A stretch of 64,000 nucleotides of DNA from Bacillus marinisedimentorum (GTDB lineage Bacteria; Bacillota; Bacilli; Bacillales; Bacillaceae_O): positions 94,317 to 158,316 of the forward strand of contig NZ_LWBL02000030.1 in assembly GCF_001644195.2 (NCBI RefSeq). The letters run 5' to 3'. Positions 28,086 to 38,797 of this stretch are shown one piece after another; the stretch's first letter is position 1; each line of letters starts with the position of its first letter. Position numbers and translations under genes: made by a program. The notes under the pieces were generated by a model. The model searched no databases. It saw only the letters and a list, made by a program, of their open reading frames with translations, and was not told the origin of the DNA.

Positions 28086-28706
28086 TTACTGAAGATGCTG
28101 GTCGTTTTGCTGAGTGGGCATCGAGGGCAGCTTCCAGCGGTAATGAACGGAGAGCATGCGCAGGACAACAAGCGCCGCAAGAAGAAAGTAAAGTTCAAAA
28201 GGTCTGCTTGCAAGTCCGATACCGATAATGAGTCCCCCGAGAACAGCCCAGGCCGCATACACATCATCACGGAGCACAACCGGCTTCCTGCCGGCCAAGA
28301 TGTCTCGGATGATTCCGCCGCCGCTTCCCGTAAGGACAGCAGCAACAATCACTGCACTGATATGATGGTTCATGCCTGAGGCATAAACCGCTCCCTGTAT
28401 GGCAAACGCCGACAGCCCGATGGCATCGAAAAAACTTTCCCATTTGCGCCAGTGTGGTAAAATGACACGGGGAAACAAAAAAATGAGTGTAATGAAAACG
28501 ATTGCCGCGATAAACAGTTCATTTTGGGCCCAGAGCTCTGACACCGGTATGCCGATCAGCAAATTCCTGACAGCCCCACCCCCGAATGCCGCCGCAAAAC
28601 CAAGTATATAAAAACCGAGAAGGTCGTAGTCTTCCTCCATGGCAACAATTGCCCCGCTGGCCGCGAACGCGAGAGTGCCGATCATATTAAAAACTTCCCA
28701 AGTCAT
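28086..28706 (-). CDS. Trimeric intracellular cation channel (UPF0126/TRIC) family membrane protein
   Basis: A 206-residue protein with about seven hydrophobic segments arranged as two UPF0126 repeats. Each has the glycine-rich family motif: FGGGAVRNLLIG near residue 40 and GSGGGIIRDILAG near residue 127. Family members form trimeric potassium-permeable channels in structural studies; the physiological role in bacteria is unclear. The ATG at 28706 is preceded on the minus strand by AAGTAGGTG. It is divergent from hflX. Confidence 0.87.
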   Translation of the reverse strand: MTWEVFNMIGTLAFAASGAIVAMEEDYDLLGFYILGFAAAFGGGAVRNLLIGIPVSELWAQNELFIAAIVFITLIFLFPRVILPHWRKWESFFDAIGLSAFAIQGAVYASGMNHHISAVIVAAVLTGSGGGIIRDILAGRKPVVLRDDVYAAWAVLGGLIIGIGLASRPFELYFLLAALVVLRMLSVHYRWKLPSMPTQQNDQHLQ

Positions 28707-28854
28707 TCAAGCACCTACTTTTAAATCGAGTCATTTCAGGATATACAAGAAGTAATCCTTTGAAAATAGTAATGGTTCTAAGCGTAAAGTGCAACAACTA
28801 TTTATTGCCTCTGCTATGATAAAGAAAAATGGATGCTGAAAGGCGGGATGCATC

Positions 28855-30120
28855 ATGGATCATGTAAAAGACAGAGAAAGAGCTGTGCTGGTCGCATCGT
28901 GGCTGCAACAGGACACGGAAGAAAGGATCGAGTACTCACTTGATGAATTGGCATCTTTAACAGGTACAGCAGGTGGGGAGGTCGCAGGAGTATATACACA
29001 AAAACGACAGAAAATCGATCCGGCGACTTACATTGGAAAAGGAAAAATCCAAGAAATCGCGGCAGCAGCCGATGAGTTGGATGCAGACCTCGTTATTTTT
29101 AATGATGAATTATCCCCTTCCCAAATCAGAAACTTATCAGGCTTATTCCATCAGCGGGTCATCGATCGGACCCAGCTCATACTAGATATTTTCGCGGGTC
29201 GGGCAAAGTCGAGGGAAGGCCAGCTGCAGGTCGAGCTTGCCCAGCTTCAATATTTGCTGCCAAGACTCGGCGGGCAGGGTGAAGCAATGTCCAGGCTTGG
29301 TGCCGGCATCGGGACGAGGGGACCGGGTGAAACCAAACTGGAATCGGACCGCCGCCATATCAGGCGCCGTATCGATGACTTGAAAAAACAGCTTCAGGTC
29401 ATCGTCGAACATAGGGAGCGCTATCGTGAAAGGAGAAAAAGGAACAGAGCGACCCAGATAGCGCTTGTAGGATACACAAATGCCGGAAAATCAACCCTGT
29501 TCAACAAGCTGACAGAAGCGGAATCATTTGAGGAGGATCTGCTGTTTGCTACCCTTGATCCGTTAACGAGGAAAATGATTATTCCATCTGGGGCAACTGT
29601 TTTGCTGACCGACACTGTCGGGTTCATCCAGGATTTGCCGACAACCCTCGTGGCAGCTTTCCGGTCAACCCTCGAAGAAGTTAAGGAGGCAGACTTAATC
29701 GTTCATGTCGTGGACTCATCGAACCCGGATCATTTCAATCATGAAGAAACAGTGTATGAACTGCTCGAAGACCTAGGGGTCAACGACATTCCGATTCTTA
29801 CAGTCTATAACAAAAAGGATGAAATGCTTGAAGACTTTATTCCCGGAACGCGTGCCGGTTCCAAATTGCTGATCAGTGCATTCGAAGAAGAGGATATCAA
29901 CCGGTTGAAAGCGGAAGTCCAATCTTGCCTGATTAAGGAAATGACCGCTTACGATGTGACTGTCAATGAAAATAACGGGCGCCTTCTTGCGCGGCTCGCT
30001 GCCGAAACGATCCTGCAGGAAAGAACATACGATGAAGCTGAAACAGGTTACCGCTGTACGGGGTATATCCACCCGCACGTGCCATTGTATAAAGAACTGG
30101 CTGAAAATAAAGGAGAATAG
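28855..30120 (+). CDS. hflX: GTPase HflX
   Basis: A 421-residue ribosome-associated GTPase that can split stalled 70S ribosomes in other bacteria. The HflX N-terminal domain has TYIGKGK and NDELSPSQIRNL, the glycine-rich linker reads GIGTRGPGETKLE, the G1 motif is GYTNAGKST near residue 205, G3 is DTVGF and G4 is NKKD. An extended -10 (TGCTATGAT) lies about 35 bp upstream. ynbB follows after 4 bp, so they form a pair as in B. subtilis (ynbAB). Confidence 0.95.
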   Translation: MDHVKDRERAVLVASWLQQDTEERIEYSLDELASLTGTAGGEVAGVYTQKRQKIDPATYIGKGKIQEIAAAADELDADLVIFNDELSPSQIRNLSGLFHQRVIDRTQLILDIFAGRAKSREGQLQVELAQLQYLLPRLGGQGEAMSRLGAGIGTRGPGETKLESDRRHIRRRIDDLKKQLQVIVEHRERYRERRKRNRATQIALVGYTNAGKSTLFNKLTEAESFEEDLLFATLDPLTRKMIIPSGATVLLTDTVGFIQDLPTTLVAAFRSTLEEVKEADLIVHVVDSSNPDHFNHEETVYELLEDLGVNDIPILTVYNKKDEMLEDFIPGTRAGSKLLISAFEEEDINRLKAEVQSCLIKEMTAYDVTVNENNGRLLARLAAETILQERTYDEAETGYRCTGYIHPHVPLYKELAENKGE

Positions 30121-30124
30121 CAGC

Positions 30125-31393
30125 ATGTACGAACATTTTACAAACAGCAGTAAAATCGAGCAATACGCCAATGAAATCGAAAAACAAATCGAACCGCTTC
30201 ACCGGATAGCTGATCAAACAGCTGAATCGAACCAATTCCGCGTCCTGGAAAGCTTCCGTCATTTCCAGGTAAGTGATTTTCATTTCACACCCTCGACCGG
30301 CTACGGCTATGATGATGCCGGCCGGGACACATTGGAAAGGGTATATGCACGGGCGCTTGGCGCCGAAGCGGGACTTGTGCGGCCACAAATCATTTCCGGC
30401 ACCCATGCCATATCAACCGCATTATTCGGGGTTCTCCGCCCGGGGGATGAGCTCCTTTACATAACAGGCCGCCCTTATGACACCCTTGAAGAAATCGTCG
30501 GCATCCGCGGAAACGGGAAAGGTTCGCTCAAAGAGTTCGGAATCAAATACCGTTCAATCGATCTGACTGAAGAGGGGATGGTTGATTTTAACGCTGTAAA
30601 ACAAGCGATCGGATCCAATACGAAGATGATCGGAATTCAGCGTTCCAAAGGCTACGGCATACGTCCATCTTATACAGTTGAAGAAATCCGGGAAATGATT
30701 GATTTTGTAAAGGATCTCAAAGAAGACATCATCGTTTTCGTTGATAACTGTTACGGAGAATTTGTGGAAACGATGGAACCGGCTCACGCAGGAGCAGATC
30801 TAATGGCCGGCTCACTTATTAAAAATCCAGGTGGGGGACTCGCTAAAACAGGAGGCTATATCGTCGGCAGGGCCGATCTGGTGGAATTATGCGGGTACAG
30901 GCTGACATCACCGGGAATCGGAGCCGAAGCAGGTGCATCTCTATACAGCCTCCAGGAAATGTATCAAGGATTTTTTCTTGCACCACATATTGTTGCCCAG
31001 GCGGTAAAAGGGGCGATTTTCACATCTGCCTTTTTAGAAAAAGCAGGTTTAAGGACATCTCCAAAATGGAATAGTAAAAGGACTGATTTGATTCAATCCG
31101 TAGAATTTGATGATGCTGAAAGCATGGTGTCGTTCTGTCAGGCGATTCAGTTCGCTTCACCCGTCAATTCCCATGTGACACCGCATCCGAGTTATATGCC
31201 GGGCTATGAAGATGACGTCATCATGGCGGCGGGAACCTTCATTCAGGGGGCTAGCCTGGAGCTCACAGCCGATGGGCCGATCCGGCCGCCTTTTACCGCA
31301 TACGTACAGGGCGGTCTGACTTATGAGCATGTGAAAATTGCAGTATGCCAGGCAGTTGACCGGCTAGAGGAAGATGGGCTGATCAAATTATGA
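30125..31393 (+). CDS. ynbB: YnbB, methionine gamma-lyase-like PLP protein (aluminium resistance family)
   Basis: A 422-residue PLP-dependent protein of the Cys/Met metabolism-like family often labelled aluminium resistance protein. Recognisable segments are RPQIISGTHAI near residue 83, VFVDNCYGEF and the PLP-lysine region GSLIKNPGGGLAKTGGY. The real substrate is not established. The ATG at 30125 lies just downstream of the hflX stop with GGAGAATAG before it; the upstream open extension overlaps hflX. Followed by a terminator. Confidence 0.9.
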   Translation: MYEHFTNSSKIEQYANEIEKQIEPLHRIADQTAESNQFRVLESFRHFQVSDFHFTPSTGYGYDDAGRDTLERVYARALGAEAGLVRPQIISGTHAISTALFGVLRPGDELLYITGRPYDTLEEIVGIRGNGKGSLKEFGIKYRSIDLTEEGMVDFNAVKQAIGSNTKMIGIQRSKGYGIRPSYTVEEIREMIDFVKDLKEDIIVFVDNCYGEFVETMEPAHAGADLMAGSLIKNPGGGLAKTGGYIVGRADLVELCGYRLTSPGIGAEAGASLYSLQEMYQGFFLAPHIVAQAVKGAIFTSAFLEKAGLRTSPKWNSKRTDLIQSVEFDDAESMVSFCQAIQFASPVNSHVTPHPSYMPGYEDDVIMAAGTFIQGASLELTADGPIRPPFTAYVQGGLTYEHVKIAVCQAVDRLEEDGLIKL

Positions 31394-31408
31394 ACCGGCG
31401 TTGACGTT

Positions 31409-31429
31409 AAAAGGGCTGAAGCCCTTTTT
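31409..31429 (+). terminator. Terminator of hflX-ynbB
   Basis: AAAAGGGC (31409-31416), TGAA loop, GCCCTTTTT. Confidence 0.8.
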
Positions 31430-31477
31430 CTCATTTTGCTTGCAATTCCCCCGGGGAAGTCTCCTCAAAAAAAATAA

Positions 31478-31494
31478 TGTGAGAAAACCTAACA
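31478..31494. promoter_or_regulatory. GlnR/TnrA operator 1 of glnRA
   Basis: TGTGAGAAAACCTAACA matches TGTnA-N7-TnACA perfectly. It lies upstream of the -35, like glnRAo1 in B. subtilis. Confidence 0.85.
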
Positions 31495-31499
31495 TCCAT

Positions 31500-31528
31500 T
31501 TGACAACATACCTTACATAAGATAAACT
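31500..31528 (+). promoter_or_regulatory. glnRA promoter with overlapping GlnR operator 2
   Basis: TTGACA (31500-31505) is followed after 17 bp by TAAACT. The sequence TGACAACATACCTTACA (31501-31517) overlaps the -35 and matches the GlnR/TnrA pattern with one mismatch, so bound GlnR would block RNA polymerase. Confidence 0.75.
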
Positions 31529-31571
31529 GTTAGTAATTGAATAAGGAATGTTCTGAAAAGGAGGAGTTGCA

Positions 31572-31964
31572 ATGGGTGATACCATACGCCGCAACATGCC
31601 CCTCTTTCCTATGGGAATCGTCATGAAACTCACAGAATTATCAGCCCGGCAAATTCGCTATTATGAAGAACACGGACTGGTAAGCCCTGCGCGTACAGAA
31701 GGGAACAGGCGCATGTTTTCTTTCAATGATGTTGACCGGCTGCTTGAAATCAAGGAGCTGATTGAAAGAGGCATCAATATGGCCGGCATCAAAGAGATTG
31801 TCCTGAGACAGGAGGAGACTCGTGCTCCCGCAGCTGAAAAAGCAGCAAAACCGGAAATGACCGATGAACAGCTGCGTGACATTTTGAGAAATGAGCTTCA
31901 ACATGCCGGCAGGTATAACAAAGCGTCCCTGCGTCAAGGAGAGTTATCAAGGTTTTTCCATTAA
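31572..31964 (+). CDS. glnR: Glutamine synthetase repressor GlnR (MerR family)
   Basis: A 130-residue MerR-type regulator: winged helix motif [28 protein letters not shown] and the conserved [10 protein letters not shown] segment. The C-terminal tail, in GlnR, autoinhibits DNA binding until feedback-inhibited glutamine synthetase binds. It represses glnRA and other nitrogen genes under nitrogen excess. The start follows AAAAGGAGGAG. Two operators precede it, and glnA follows after 54 bp. Confidence 0.95.
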   Translation: MGDTIRRNMPLFPMGIVMKLTELSARQIRYYEEHGLVSPARTEGNRRMFSFNDVDRLLEIKELIERGINMAGIKEIVLRQEETRAPAAEKAAKPEMTDEQLRDILRNELQHAGRYNKASLRQGELSRFFH

Positions 31965-32018
31965 TGGCAAATATAGCCGTTGATGACTTTATAAAAAAGT
32001 GGGAGGAAGAATAGCAAA

Positions 32019-33353
32019 ATGTCTAAGTATTCAAAAGAAGATATCCTGAATTTAGCTGATAAGGAAAATGTAAAATTTATCCGACTCCAATTCACAGATT
32101 TGCTTGGAATCATCAAAAACGTAGAAATCCCGGTAGATCAGCTGCCTAAAGCACTCGACAATCAAATGATGTTTGACGGTTCTTCCATTGAAGGTTTTGT
32201 CCGTATTGAAGAATCTGATATGTACCTTTTCCCTGATCTTGATACATGGGTCATTTTCCCGTGGACATCTGAGAAAGGAAAAGTGGCCCGCCTGATCTGT
32301 GATATTTACAATCCGGACGGCACTCCGTTTGAAGGAGACCCGCGCGGCATTCTCAAGCGCATGCTCAAAGAAATGGAAGAGCTCGGCTTCACCGACTTCA
32401 ACATTGGACCTGAACCGGAGTTCTTCCTGTTTAAAAATGATGAAAACGGTGAACCGACCCTCGAACTGAACGATAAAGGCGGATATTTTGACCTTGCACC
32501 GACCGACCTCGGCGAAAACTGCCGTCGTGATATCGTCCTTGAACTCGAGGATATGGGTTTTGAAATTGAAGCATCACACCATGAAGTTGCACCCGGCCAG
32601 CATGAGATCGACTTTAAATACGCTTCTGCTTTGCGGGCCTGTGATGACATCCAGACATTCAAACTGGCTGTGAAAACAATCGCACGGAAACACGGCCTTC
32701 ATGCAACCTTCATGCCGAAACCGCTCTTTGGCGTCAATGGATCTGGAATGCATGCGAACATGTCCCTGTTCAGGAATGGCGAAAACGCGTTCTATGATAC
32801 TGAAGGAGACTTGCAGCTCAGCGATACGGCCCGTCATTTCGTAGCCGGTATCCTCAAGCACGCTGAATCCTTTACCGCGATCACTAACCCGACGGTAAAT
32901 TCCTATAAGCGTCTTGTTCCCGGGTATGAAGCGCCTTGTTATGTTGCCTGGTCTTCAAAAAACAGAAGCCCGCTTGTCCGTGTACCTGCTTCACGCGGCC
33001 TTTCGACCCGGATTGAAGTCCGCAGTGTCGATCCGGCAGCGAACCCTTACCTGGCTATGGCGGTCATGCTTGCGGCTGGACTTGACGGCATCAAAAACAA
33101 TATGTCCGCGCCGTCTCCTGTCGACCGCAACATTTATGTGATGAACAAAGATGAACGAATGAGCATCGGAATCAACGATCTTCCTTCCACACTGAAAGAA
33201 GCACTTGAGCTGCTGAAAAAAGATGAAGTACTGATGACAGCACTCGGCAAACATGCATCGGAACACTTTATCGAAGCTAAAGAAATTGAGTGGGATATGT
33301 TCCGGACCCAGGTTCACCCTTGGGAACGTGAACAATACTTTACAACATATTAA
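32019..33353 (+). CDS. glnA: Glutamine synthetase type I
   Basis: A 444-residue GSI-alpha type enzyme that makes glutamine from glutamate and ammonia. Motifs include [17 protein letters not shown] with the Arg of the Bacillus feedback loop, the glutamate-binding region [17 protein letters not shown], and [12 protein letters not shown]. No adenylylation Tyr segment (NLYxLP-type) is present, as expected for GSI-alpha. In Bacillus the enzyme also controls GlnR and TnrA by direct binding. Start preceded by GTGGGAGGAAG. Followed by a terminator. Confidence 0.97.
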   Translation: MSKYSKEDILNLADKENVKFIRLQFTDLLGIIKNVEIPVDQLPKALDNQMMFDGSSIEGFVRIEESDMYLFPDLDTWVIFPWTSEKGKVARLICDIYNPDGTPFEGDPRGILKRMLKEMEELGFTDFNIGPEPEFFLFKNDENGEPTLELNDKGGYFDLAPTDLGENCRRDIVLELEDMGFEIEASHHEVAPGQHEIDFKYASALRACDDIQTFKLAVKTIARKHGLHATFMPKPLFGVNGSGMHANMSLFRNGENAFYDTEGDLQLSDTARHFVAGILKHAESFTAITNPTVNSYKRLVPGYEAPCYVAWSSKNRSPLVRVPASRGLSTRIEVRSVDPAANPYLAMAVMLAAGLDGIKNNMSAPSPVDRNIYVMNKDERMSIGINDLPSTLKEALELLKKDEVLMTALGKHASEHFIEAKEIEWDMFRTQVHPWEREQYFTTY

Positions 33354-33362
33354 GACAGAAAC

Positions 33363-33390
33363 AAAGCCTCCCGGAGACGGGGGGCTTTTT
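33363..33390 (+). terminator. Terminator of glnRA
   Basis: AAAGCCTCCC pairs with GGGGGGCTTT (with G-U pairs) around a short loop, followed by TT. Confidence 0.75.
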
Positions 33391-33403
33391 AAATATCCTC
33401 AAA

Positions 33404-33434
33404 AAAAAACAGCCGGCAGTGTGACCGGCTGTTT
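33404..33434 (-). terminator. Terminator of lexA
   Basis: AAACAGCCGG (33407-33416) and CCGGCTGTTT (33425-33434) form a 10-bp stem. On the minus strand a long T tract follows, from the A9 run at 33401-33409 on the plus strand. Confidence 0.85.
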
Positions 33435-33493
33435 CATATTCCTATAGTAAAGATGGCGGTTTGCGGGATGACAGCAAAAACAGCATCCGCTGC

Positions 33494-34120
33494 TTAATGA
33501 ACCATCCTGTAGACGCCGACCACTTTTCCGAGGATGCTTACATTCCGGAGGATGATCGGATCCATTGTGGAATTTTCAGGCTGGAGGCGGACATAGTCCT
33601 TTTCTTTAAAGAAACGTTTTACAGTAGCTTCGTTCTCATCCGTCATGGCGACAACGATATCACCGTTGTTCGCGGTGCTTTGCTGGCGGACGATGACCAT
33701 GTCTCCGTCATAAATGCCCGCTTCAATCATACTGTCTCCGACGATATTTAGGATATAAACATTTTCATCCGCCGCTGCGACAAACCGCTCAGGCAAAGGC
33801 ATATATTCTTCCACGTTTTCGATTGCTGAAATTGGCTGCCCGGCAGTTACCTTACCGATAACAGGAACATTGACTGTCCGGCTGACAGGGATGTCCTGGG
33901 CGGACTGGGTGCCAAGGACTTCGATTGCCCGAGGCTTAGTGGGATCCCTCCTGATCAGGCCCTTCTTTTCAAGCCGTGCCAGATGTCCGTGTACAGTAGA
34001 ACTTGAAGCAAGCCCGACTGCTTCGCCGATCTCCCTGACGGAAGGGGGATAGCCTTTTTGATGGACTTCTTCTTTAATGAAATTCAGGATTTCCTCCTGG
34101 CGTTTTGAGAGTTTTGTCAT
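33494..34120 (-). CDS. lexA: SOS repressor LexA (DinR)
   Basis: A 208-residue LexA. The N-terminal winged helix reads [19 protein letters not shown] to [20 protein letters not shown]. Self-cleavage features are the Ala-Gly bond in VTAGQP (near residue 91), the Ser in GDSMIEAG and the Lys in [11 protein letters not shown] 34120 is used (GGGGTG upstream); GTG 34129 would add three residues. It is divergently transcribed from yneA across a region with three LexA-box-like sites, the standard Bacillus arrangement. It represses itself, recA and the yneA operon. Confidence 0.97.
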   Translation of the reverse strand: MTKLSKRQEEILNFIKEEVHQKGYPPSVREIGEAVGLASSSTVHGHLARLEKKGLIRRDPTKPRAIEVLGTQSAQDIPVSRTVNVPVIGKVTAGQPISAIENVEEYMPLPERFVAAADENVYILNIVGDSMIEAGIYDGDMVIVRQQSTANNGDIVVAMTDENEATVKRFFKEKDYVRLQPENSTMDPIILRNVSILGKVVGVYRMVH

Positions 34121-34181
34121 TTTGTGCACCCCGTTCGTTTCCTTTTCTTACCGTAAGTATACCATGTCCCTGTCCAGCATA

Positions 34182-34195
34182 CAAACATAAGTTCG
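34182..34195. promoter_or_regulatory. LexA box 1 in the lexA-yneA region
   Basis: CAAACATAAGTTCG matches CGAACnnnnGTTCG with one mismatch. It lies between the divergent promoters. Confidence 0.8.
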
Positions 34196-34203
34196 AAAAA
34201 CCG

Positions 34204-34232
34204 TTGACGGAAACATTTGTTCCCTTTATAAT
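34204..34232 (+). promoter_or_regulatory. yneA promoter with overlapping LexA-like box 2
   Basis: TTGACG (34204-34209), 17-bp spacer, TATAAT (34227-34232). The spacer contains GAAACATTTGTTCC (34210-34223), a weaker LexA-like palindrome. Confidence 0.75.
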
Positions 34233-34246
34233 GAACTCAACAAAAG

Positions 34247-34260
34247 CGAACGTATATTCT
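34247..34260. promoter_or_regulatory. LexA box 3 near yneA
   Basis: CGAACGTATATTCT matches the left half-site perfectly and the right half-site with two mismatches, just upstream of the yneA ribosome binding site. Confidence 0.65.
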
Positions 34261-34278
34261 TGGGGAGGGAATAGAAAG

Positions 34279-34557
34279 ATGCAAAGCAAAATCGATATGA
34301 CATTTGTCGCTGCATTTATTTTCATGATCCTGTTTACAACAGCTACAGTGGTGATGGCAGCGCCGCTTGACAGGGAAGATTACATAAAAGTAACGATAGA
34401 AAAGGGAGATACACTCTGGGGGCTTGCTGAGGAATACCACGACCATCATGTTTACACTGCTGAGGAATTCATCGGCTGGGTCACTGACCATAACGACGTG
34501 GAACGGTCCGCTATTTATCCAGGACAGAAAATTCTCATTCCGGTCGAAAAAGACTGA
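34279..34557 (+). CDS. yneA: SOS cell division suppressor YneA
   Basis: A 92-residue protein with a short N-terminal membrane anchor (about residues 8-27) and an extracytoplasmic LysM domain (VTIEKGDTLWGLAEEYH to AIYPGQKILIPV). YneA delays septation during the SOS response. ATG 34279 follows TGGGGAGGG; the longer upstream frame crosses the promoter and operators and is rejected. It is the first gene of the LexA-controlled yneA-yneB-ynzC group. Confidence 0.92.
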   Translation: MQSKIDMTFVAAFIFMILFTTATVVMAAPLDREDYIKVTIEKGDTLWGLAEEYHDHHVYTAEEFIGWVTDHNDVERSAIYPGQKILIPVEKD

Positions 34558-34683
34558 GGCGGCACCGGCAATCCAGAGTGCAATAAAGAAATAGAGTTAC
34601 ACATATGCGGAAGGGACAACGTTTATGAATTATGACAGATGGGCTTTTGGACACCCTCATAAAATAAAAGAACATACAGGTGA

Positions 34684-35352
<669 letters not shown>

Positions 35353-35422
35353 ACTGTGAAAACCAAACATGATAAAATAAAAACCCTTAATGGGCTAATT
35401 ATTATGTATAAGGAGTTTTTTG

Positions 35423-35662
35423 ATGCTTTCACCTGAAAAAATAAACCGGATCAATGAGTTGGCACGCAAGTCGAAACGTGATGGCTTGACTCCGGAAGAA
35501 GTAAAAGAGCAAAAAAAATTGCGGGAAGAATATTTGCAGGCTTTCCGGGGAAACTTTGACCGCACATTGCAAAATGTGAAAATAGTGGATCCAAACGGAA
35601 ATGACGTGACGCCGGAAAAGCTGAAACAGAAAAAACATTCAAATAAAGGACACAAACACTGA
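35423..35662 (+). CDS. ynzC: YnzC, DUF896 family small protein
   Basis: A 79-residue, highly charged helical protein. MLSPEKINRINELARKSK, then GLTPEEVKEQKKLREEYL and the FRGNF signature identify DUF896/UPF0291. The YnzC structure is a short helical hairpin; the function is unclear. ATG 35423 follows TAAGGAG. It is the last gene of the SOS-regulated group and is followed by a terminator. Confidence 0.92.
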   Translation: MLSPEKINRINELARKSKRDGLTPEEVKEQKKLREEYLQAFRGNFDRTLQNVKIVDPNGNDVTPEKLKQKKHSNKGHKH

Positions 35663-35663
35663 G

Positions 35664-35697
35664 AGATACAGCTAGCCGGATTGCTGTATCTTTTTTG
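35664..35697 (+). terminator. Terminator of yneA-yneB-ynzC
   Basis: AGATACAGC pairs with GCTGTATCT, followed by TTTTTTG. Confidence 0.88.
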
Positions 35698-35854
35698 TTT
35701 TGGGCTCGTAATTCACGGGAAAAGAGATATAATACAATAGTAGAATTGATTAACCGTTCTTCAGCTGTTTTGAGTGCTTGAACATTTAATTCAAGAAAGC
35801 TATGATTGTAGCTGGGAACGGATAAACACATTACATAGAAGGGATGAAAATTTT

Positions 35855-37861
35855 ATGGCAGATAACATCCACGATCTTTCCATTAATACCATCCGGACGC
35901 TTTCAATTGATGCAATTGAAAAAGCACAATCAGGACATCCGGGAATGCCAATGGGAGCAGCTCCTATGGCATACAGTCTCTGGACTAAATATATGAATCA
36001 GAACCCGGCGAATCCGGAATGGTTCAACAGGGACCGTTTTGTCCTGTCTGCAGGACACGGCTCCATGCTTTTATACAGTCTTCTTCATCTGGCAGGTTAC
36101 GATGTCACAATGGACGATCTCAAAAACTTCCGCCAGTGGGGCAGCCGAACGCCTGGTCATCCGGAATACGGCCATACATCTGGTGTTGAAGCAACAACAG
36201 GACCGCTTGGCCAGGGTATTGCAATGGCTGTAGGGATGGCGATGGCTGAAAGGCATCTTGCAGCAAAATATAACCGCGGCAGCTATAATGTAGTGGACCA
36301 CTTTACATACAGTATTTGCGGTGACGGCGACTTGATGGAAGGCATTTCCGGAGAGGCTGCCTCCTATGCCGGCCATATGAAACTGGGCCGCCTTGTTGTG
36401 TTATATGACTCAAATGATATTTCCCTTGACGGCCAGCTGGACCGCTCGTTCACCGAAAGCGTCGAAGACCGTTTTAAAGCTTATGGATGGCAGGTAATCA
36501 GGGTGGAGGACGGAAACAATCTTGAGGAAATTGAAGAAGCTCTGGAAAATGCAAGAGCGGATCTTGATCGCCCTACACTGATTGAAGTGAAAACAACGAT
36601 CGGATACGGCTCCCCTAACAAAGCCGGCTCTTCAGCCTCTCACGGTGCACCGCTTGGCGAAGAAGAAGCGAAAATGACGAAAGAGTCTTATAAATGGACG
36701 TTTGAACGGGATTTCCATGTACCTGATGAAGTTTACAGCCACTTTAACGAAAAAGTGAAAGAGAACGGCCAACAAAAAGAAAATGAGTGGAATAAGCTGT
36801 TTGATTCATATAAAAATGAACATCCTGAACTGGCAAGGGATCTTGAAACAGCGATCAAGGGCGAGCTTCCGGAAGGATGGGAAAGCCATCTGCCGGAGTA
36901 TGCTCCAGGCGAACACAAAGCTGCTACCCGCGCCTCCAGCGGTGAAGTGCTGAACGGAATCGCAAATGGAATCCCGAACTTCTTCGGCGGTTCTGCAGAC
37001 CTGGCCGGCTCCAATAAAACACTGATTAAAGATGAAGAGGATTTTTCCGCAAGCAATTATGCAGGCCGGAATATCTGGTTCGGTGTTCGTGAATTTGCGA
37101 TGGGTGCCGCTCTGAACGGCATGGCACTCCATGGCGGGCTGAAAGTGTATGGCGGAACATTCTTCGTCTTCTCCGACTACTTGCGCCCGGCTATCCGCCT
37201 GGCAGCCTTAATGGGGCTTCCTGTCACATACGTATTTACACATGACAGCATTGCTGTCGGTGAGGACGGCCCTACACACGAACCGATTGAACAGCTGCCT
37301 TCATTAAGAGCGATGCCTGGTTTGTCCATCATCCGCCCGGCAGACGGCAATGAAACGAAGGCTGCCTGGAAAATGGCCATGGAAAGCACAAATAAACCAA
37401 CAGCGCTTGTGCTTACACGCCAGGGACTGCCGACAATGGCAACCGGACAAAAAGCAGAAGAAGGAGTCCGCAAAGGTGCATACGTCATTTCGTCCGCACA
37501 AAACGGAAACCCTGAGGCGCTTCTTCTTGCGTCTGGCTCAGAAGTGAGCCTTGCTGTGGAAGCGCAGAAAGAACTTGAAAAAGACGGCATCCATATATCA
37601 GTGGTGTCCATGCCTTCCTGGGACAGATTTGAAGAACAATCAGAAGAATATAAGGAAAAAGTCATCCCGAAATCCGTCAAGAAGCGTCTTGCTATTGAAA
37701 TGGCTGCCACTTTCGGATGGGAGCGCTATACCGGCGATGAAGGAAAAGTGCTCGGCATAGACCGTTTCGGTGCTTCTGCTCCGGGAGAAAAGGTCGTATC
37801 AGAATATGGCTTCAATGTAGGAAATGTGGTTTCTGAGCTTAAATCCCTTCTGAAAAAATAA
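35855..37861 (+). CDS. tkt: Transketolase
   Basis: A 668-residue thiamine diphosphate enzyme that moves two-carbon units in the pentose phosphate pathway. Motifs include [17 protein letters not shown] near residue 24, the ThDP motif [13 protein letters not shown] near residue 153 and the C-terminal-domain [15 protein letters not shown] 35855 gives [20 protein letters not shown], the family start, with GAAGGGATG upstream; the open frame back to 35774 is not supported. A TATAAT at about 35728 may belong to its promoter. Followed by a terminator. Confidence 0.96.
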   Translation: MADNIHDLSINTIRTLSIDAIEKAQSGHPGMPMGAAPMAYSLWTKYMNQNPANPEWFNRDRFVLSAGHGSMLLYSLLHLAGYDVTMDDLKNFRQWGSRTPGHPEYGHTSGVEATTGPLGQGIAMAVGMAMAERHLAAKYNRGSYNVVDHFTYSICGDGDLMEGISGEAASYAGHMKLGRLVVLYDSNDISLDGQLDRSFTESVEDRFKAYGWQVIRVEDGNNLEEIEEALENARADLDRPTLIEVKTTIGYGSPNKAGSSASHGAPLGEEEAKMTKESYKWTFERDFHVPDEVYSHFNEKVKENGQQKENEWNKLFDSYKNEHPELARDLETAIKGELPEGWESHLPEYAPGEHKAATRASSGEVLNGIANGIPNFFGGSADLAGSNKTLIKDEEDFSASNYAGRNIWFGVREFAMGAALNGMALHGGLKVYGGTFFVFSDYLRPAIRLAALMGLPVTYVFTHDSIAVGEDGPTHEPIEQLPSLRAMPGLSIIRPADGNETKAAWKMAMESTNKPTALVLTRQGLPTMATGQKAEEGVRKGAYVISSAQNGNPEALLLASGSEVSLAVEAQKELEKDGIHISVVSMPSWDRFEEQSEEYKEKVIPKSVKKRLAIEMAATFGWERYTGDEGKVLGIDRFGASAPGEKVVSEYGFNVGNVVSELKSLLKK

Positions 37862-37875
37862 TATGAAATTCCCGA

Positions 37876-37902
37876 AACCTCCGGCCGAGCCGGGGGTTTT
37901 TT
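37876..37902 (+). terminator. Terminator of tkt
   Basis: ACCTCCGGC pairs with GCCGGGGGT, followed by TTTTTC. A second hairpin, AGCTCGCC/GGCGAGT, follows at about 38003-38022. Confidence 0.85.
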
Positions 37903-38030
37903 CATCGTATAGGAAAGTGAAAGTTGTCAGGAAGGAAGGAATGAAAAGGAGCAGACAATTTTATGGATATAGAACGGCAGATGTGCCGCCGTCTTTGCCT
38001 GAAAGCTCGCCAATCGGCGAGTTTTCGCTG

Positions 38031-38141
38031 TTGTTAAGGAAATTATAATATTTAAGCGTTGCGGATAGCCAGAAGGGAATTGTCCAGCTCCAGGCGCAAG
38101 CGGCTATCGTCATAAGCAGGCGCCTTGCGCATTTATTCTGT
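38031..38141. repeat. Dispersed intergenic repeat, family A, short form
   Basis: GTTAAGGAAATTATAATATT, GCGTTGCGGATAGCCAGAAG, core CAAGCGGCTATCGTCATAAG and end GCGCCTTGCGCATTTATTC. Confidence 0.85.
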
Positions 38142-38176
38142 CCATGACACTAACAGTCTATATGCAAGCGGCTCCA

Positions 38177-38226
38177 TTCGACAAAAATAGAAGAGATTTG
38201 TTTCACGGATAGACATTGATTATATA
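38177..38226 (+). promoter_or_regulatory. sirA promoter region with Spo0A box
   Basis: TTCGACA (38177-38183) is the exact Spo0A (0A) box core. Downstream, TTGTTT (about 38198-38203) and TATATA (38221-38226) with 17 bp between them form a plausible promoter. SirA is induced by Spo0A in B. subtilis. A second TTCGACAAAA occurs at 38713, at the end of sirA upstream of yneF. Confidence 0.5.
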
Positions 38227-38272
38227 AATGTTCCGCTATACTGACAGAAAGGAGATTACAGGAGGGGGCTGC

Positions 38273-38710
38273 ATGAGAAGGTTCGTCATTTATCTTGTGG
38301 AAGAAGAGTTTTGCCACCACTTCTTCGGCAACGAAGACCGATTATACAATTTGTTTTATCAATATGAATTTAAACAGGACATGCAAGCATATAACGTTGT
38401 CAAAAGGCAGGTCCAATATATTACACGGAGGGTCCCGATCCAATTGCTCAAGCATGAAATCGGGTCAAGGATAAAGAGCCGCCCGGACGGACATATTTTG
38501 TTGAATACATTCTATATTGACGCGAATGATACGCGGGCGAGCTTATCACTGCACCAGAACTTCTTATTGCTGCGATCAAGCGGAACATATGAAGCGGAAA
38601 CGATCTTTTTTGAAGCGTTGCGTAAAATAGACTCTTATTTTCTTGCGATTGACTATCATAATAAAAACTATGGATGGCTCAACCCGATAAAACAGCGTAA
38701 ATTTGTATGA
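38273..38710 (+). CDS. sirA: SirA, sporulation inhibitor of DNA replication
   Basis: A 145-residue protein close to YneE/SirA: MRRFVIYLVEEEFCHHFFG at the start, QVQYITRRVPI in the middle, and YEAETIFFEALRKI and YGWLNPIKQRKFV at the end. SirA binds domain I of DnaA and blocks replication initiation during sporulation. ATG 38273 follows CAGGAGGGGG. It sits between tkt and yneF as in B. subtilis. Confidence 0.9.
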   Translation: MRRFVIYLVEEEFCHHFFGNEDRLYNLFYQYEFKQDMQAYNVVKRQVQYITRRVPIQLLKHEIGSRIKSRPDGHILLNTFYIDANDTRASLSLHQNFLLLRSSGTYEAETIFFEALRKIDSYFLAIDYHNKNYGWLNPIKQRKFV

Positions 38711-38797
38711 AATTCGACAAAATGGCTCCGACTTATTGTATAATAGGAACGGTTTTAGTACACTTTACAGTAGACAGTTTGAAGGAGGAGCTAGTGT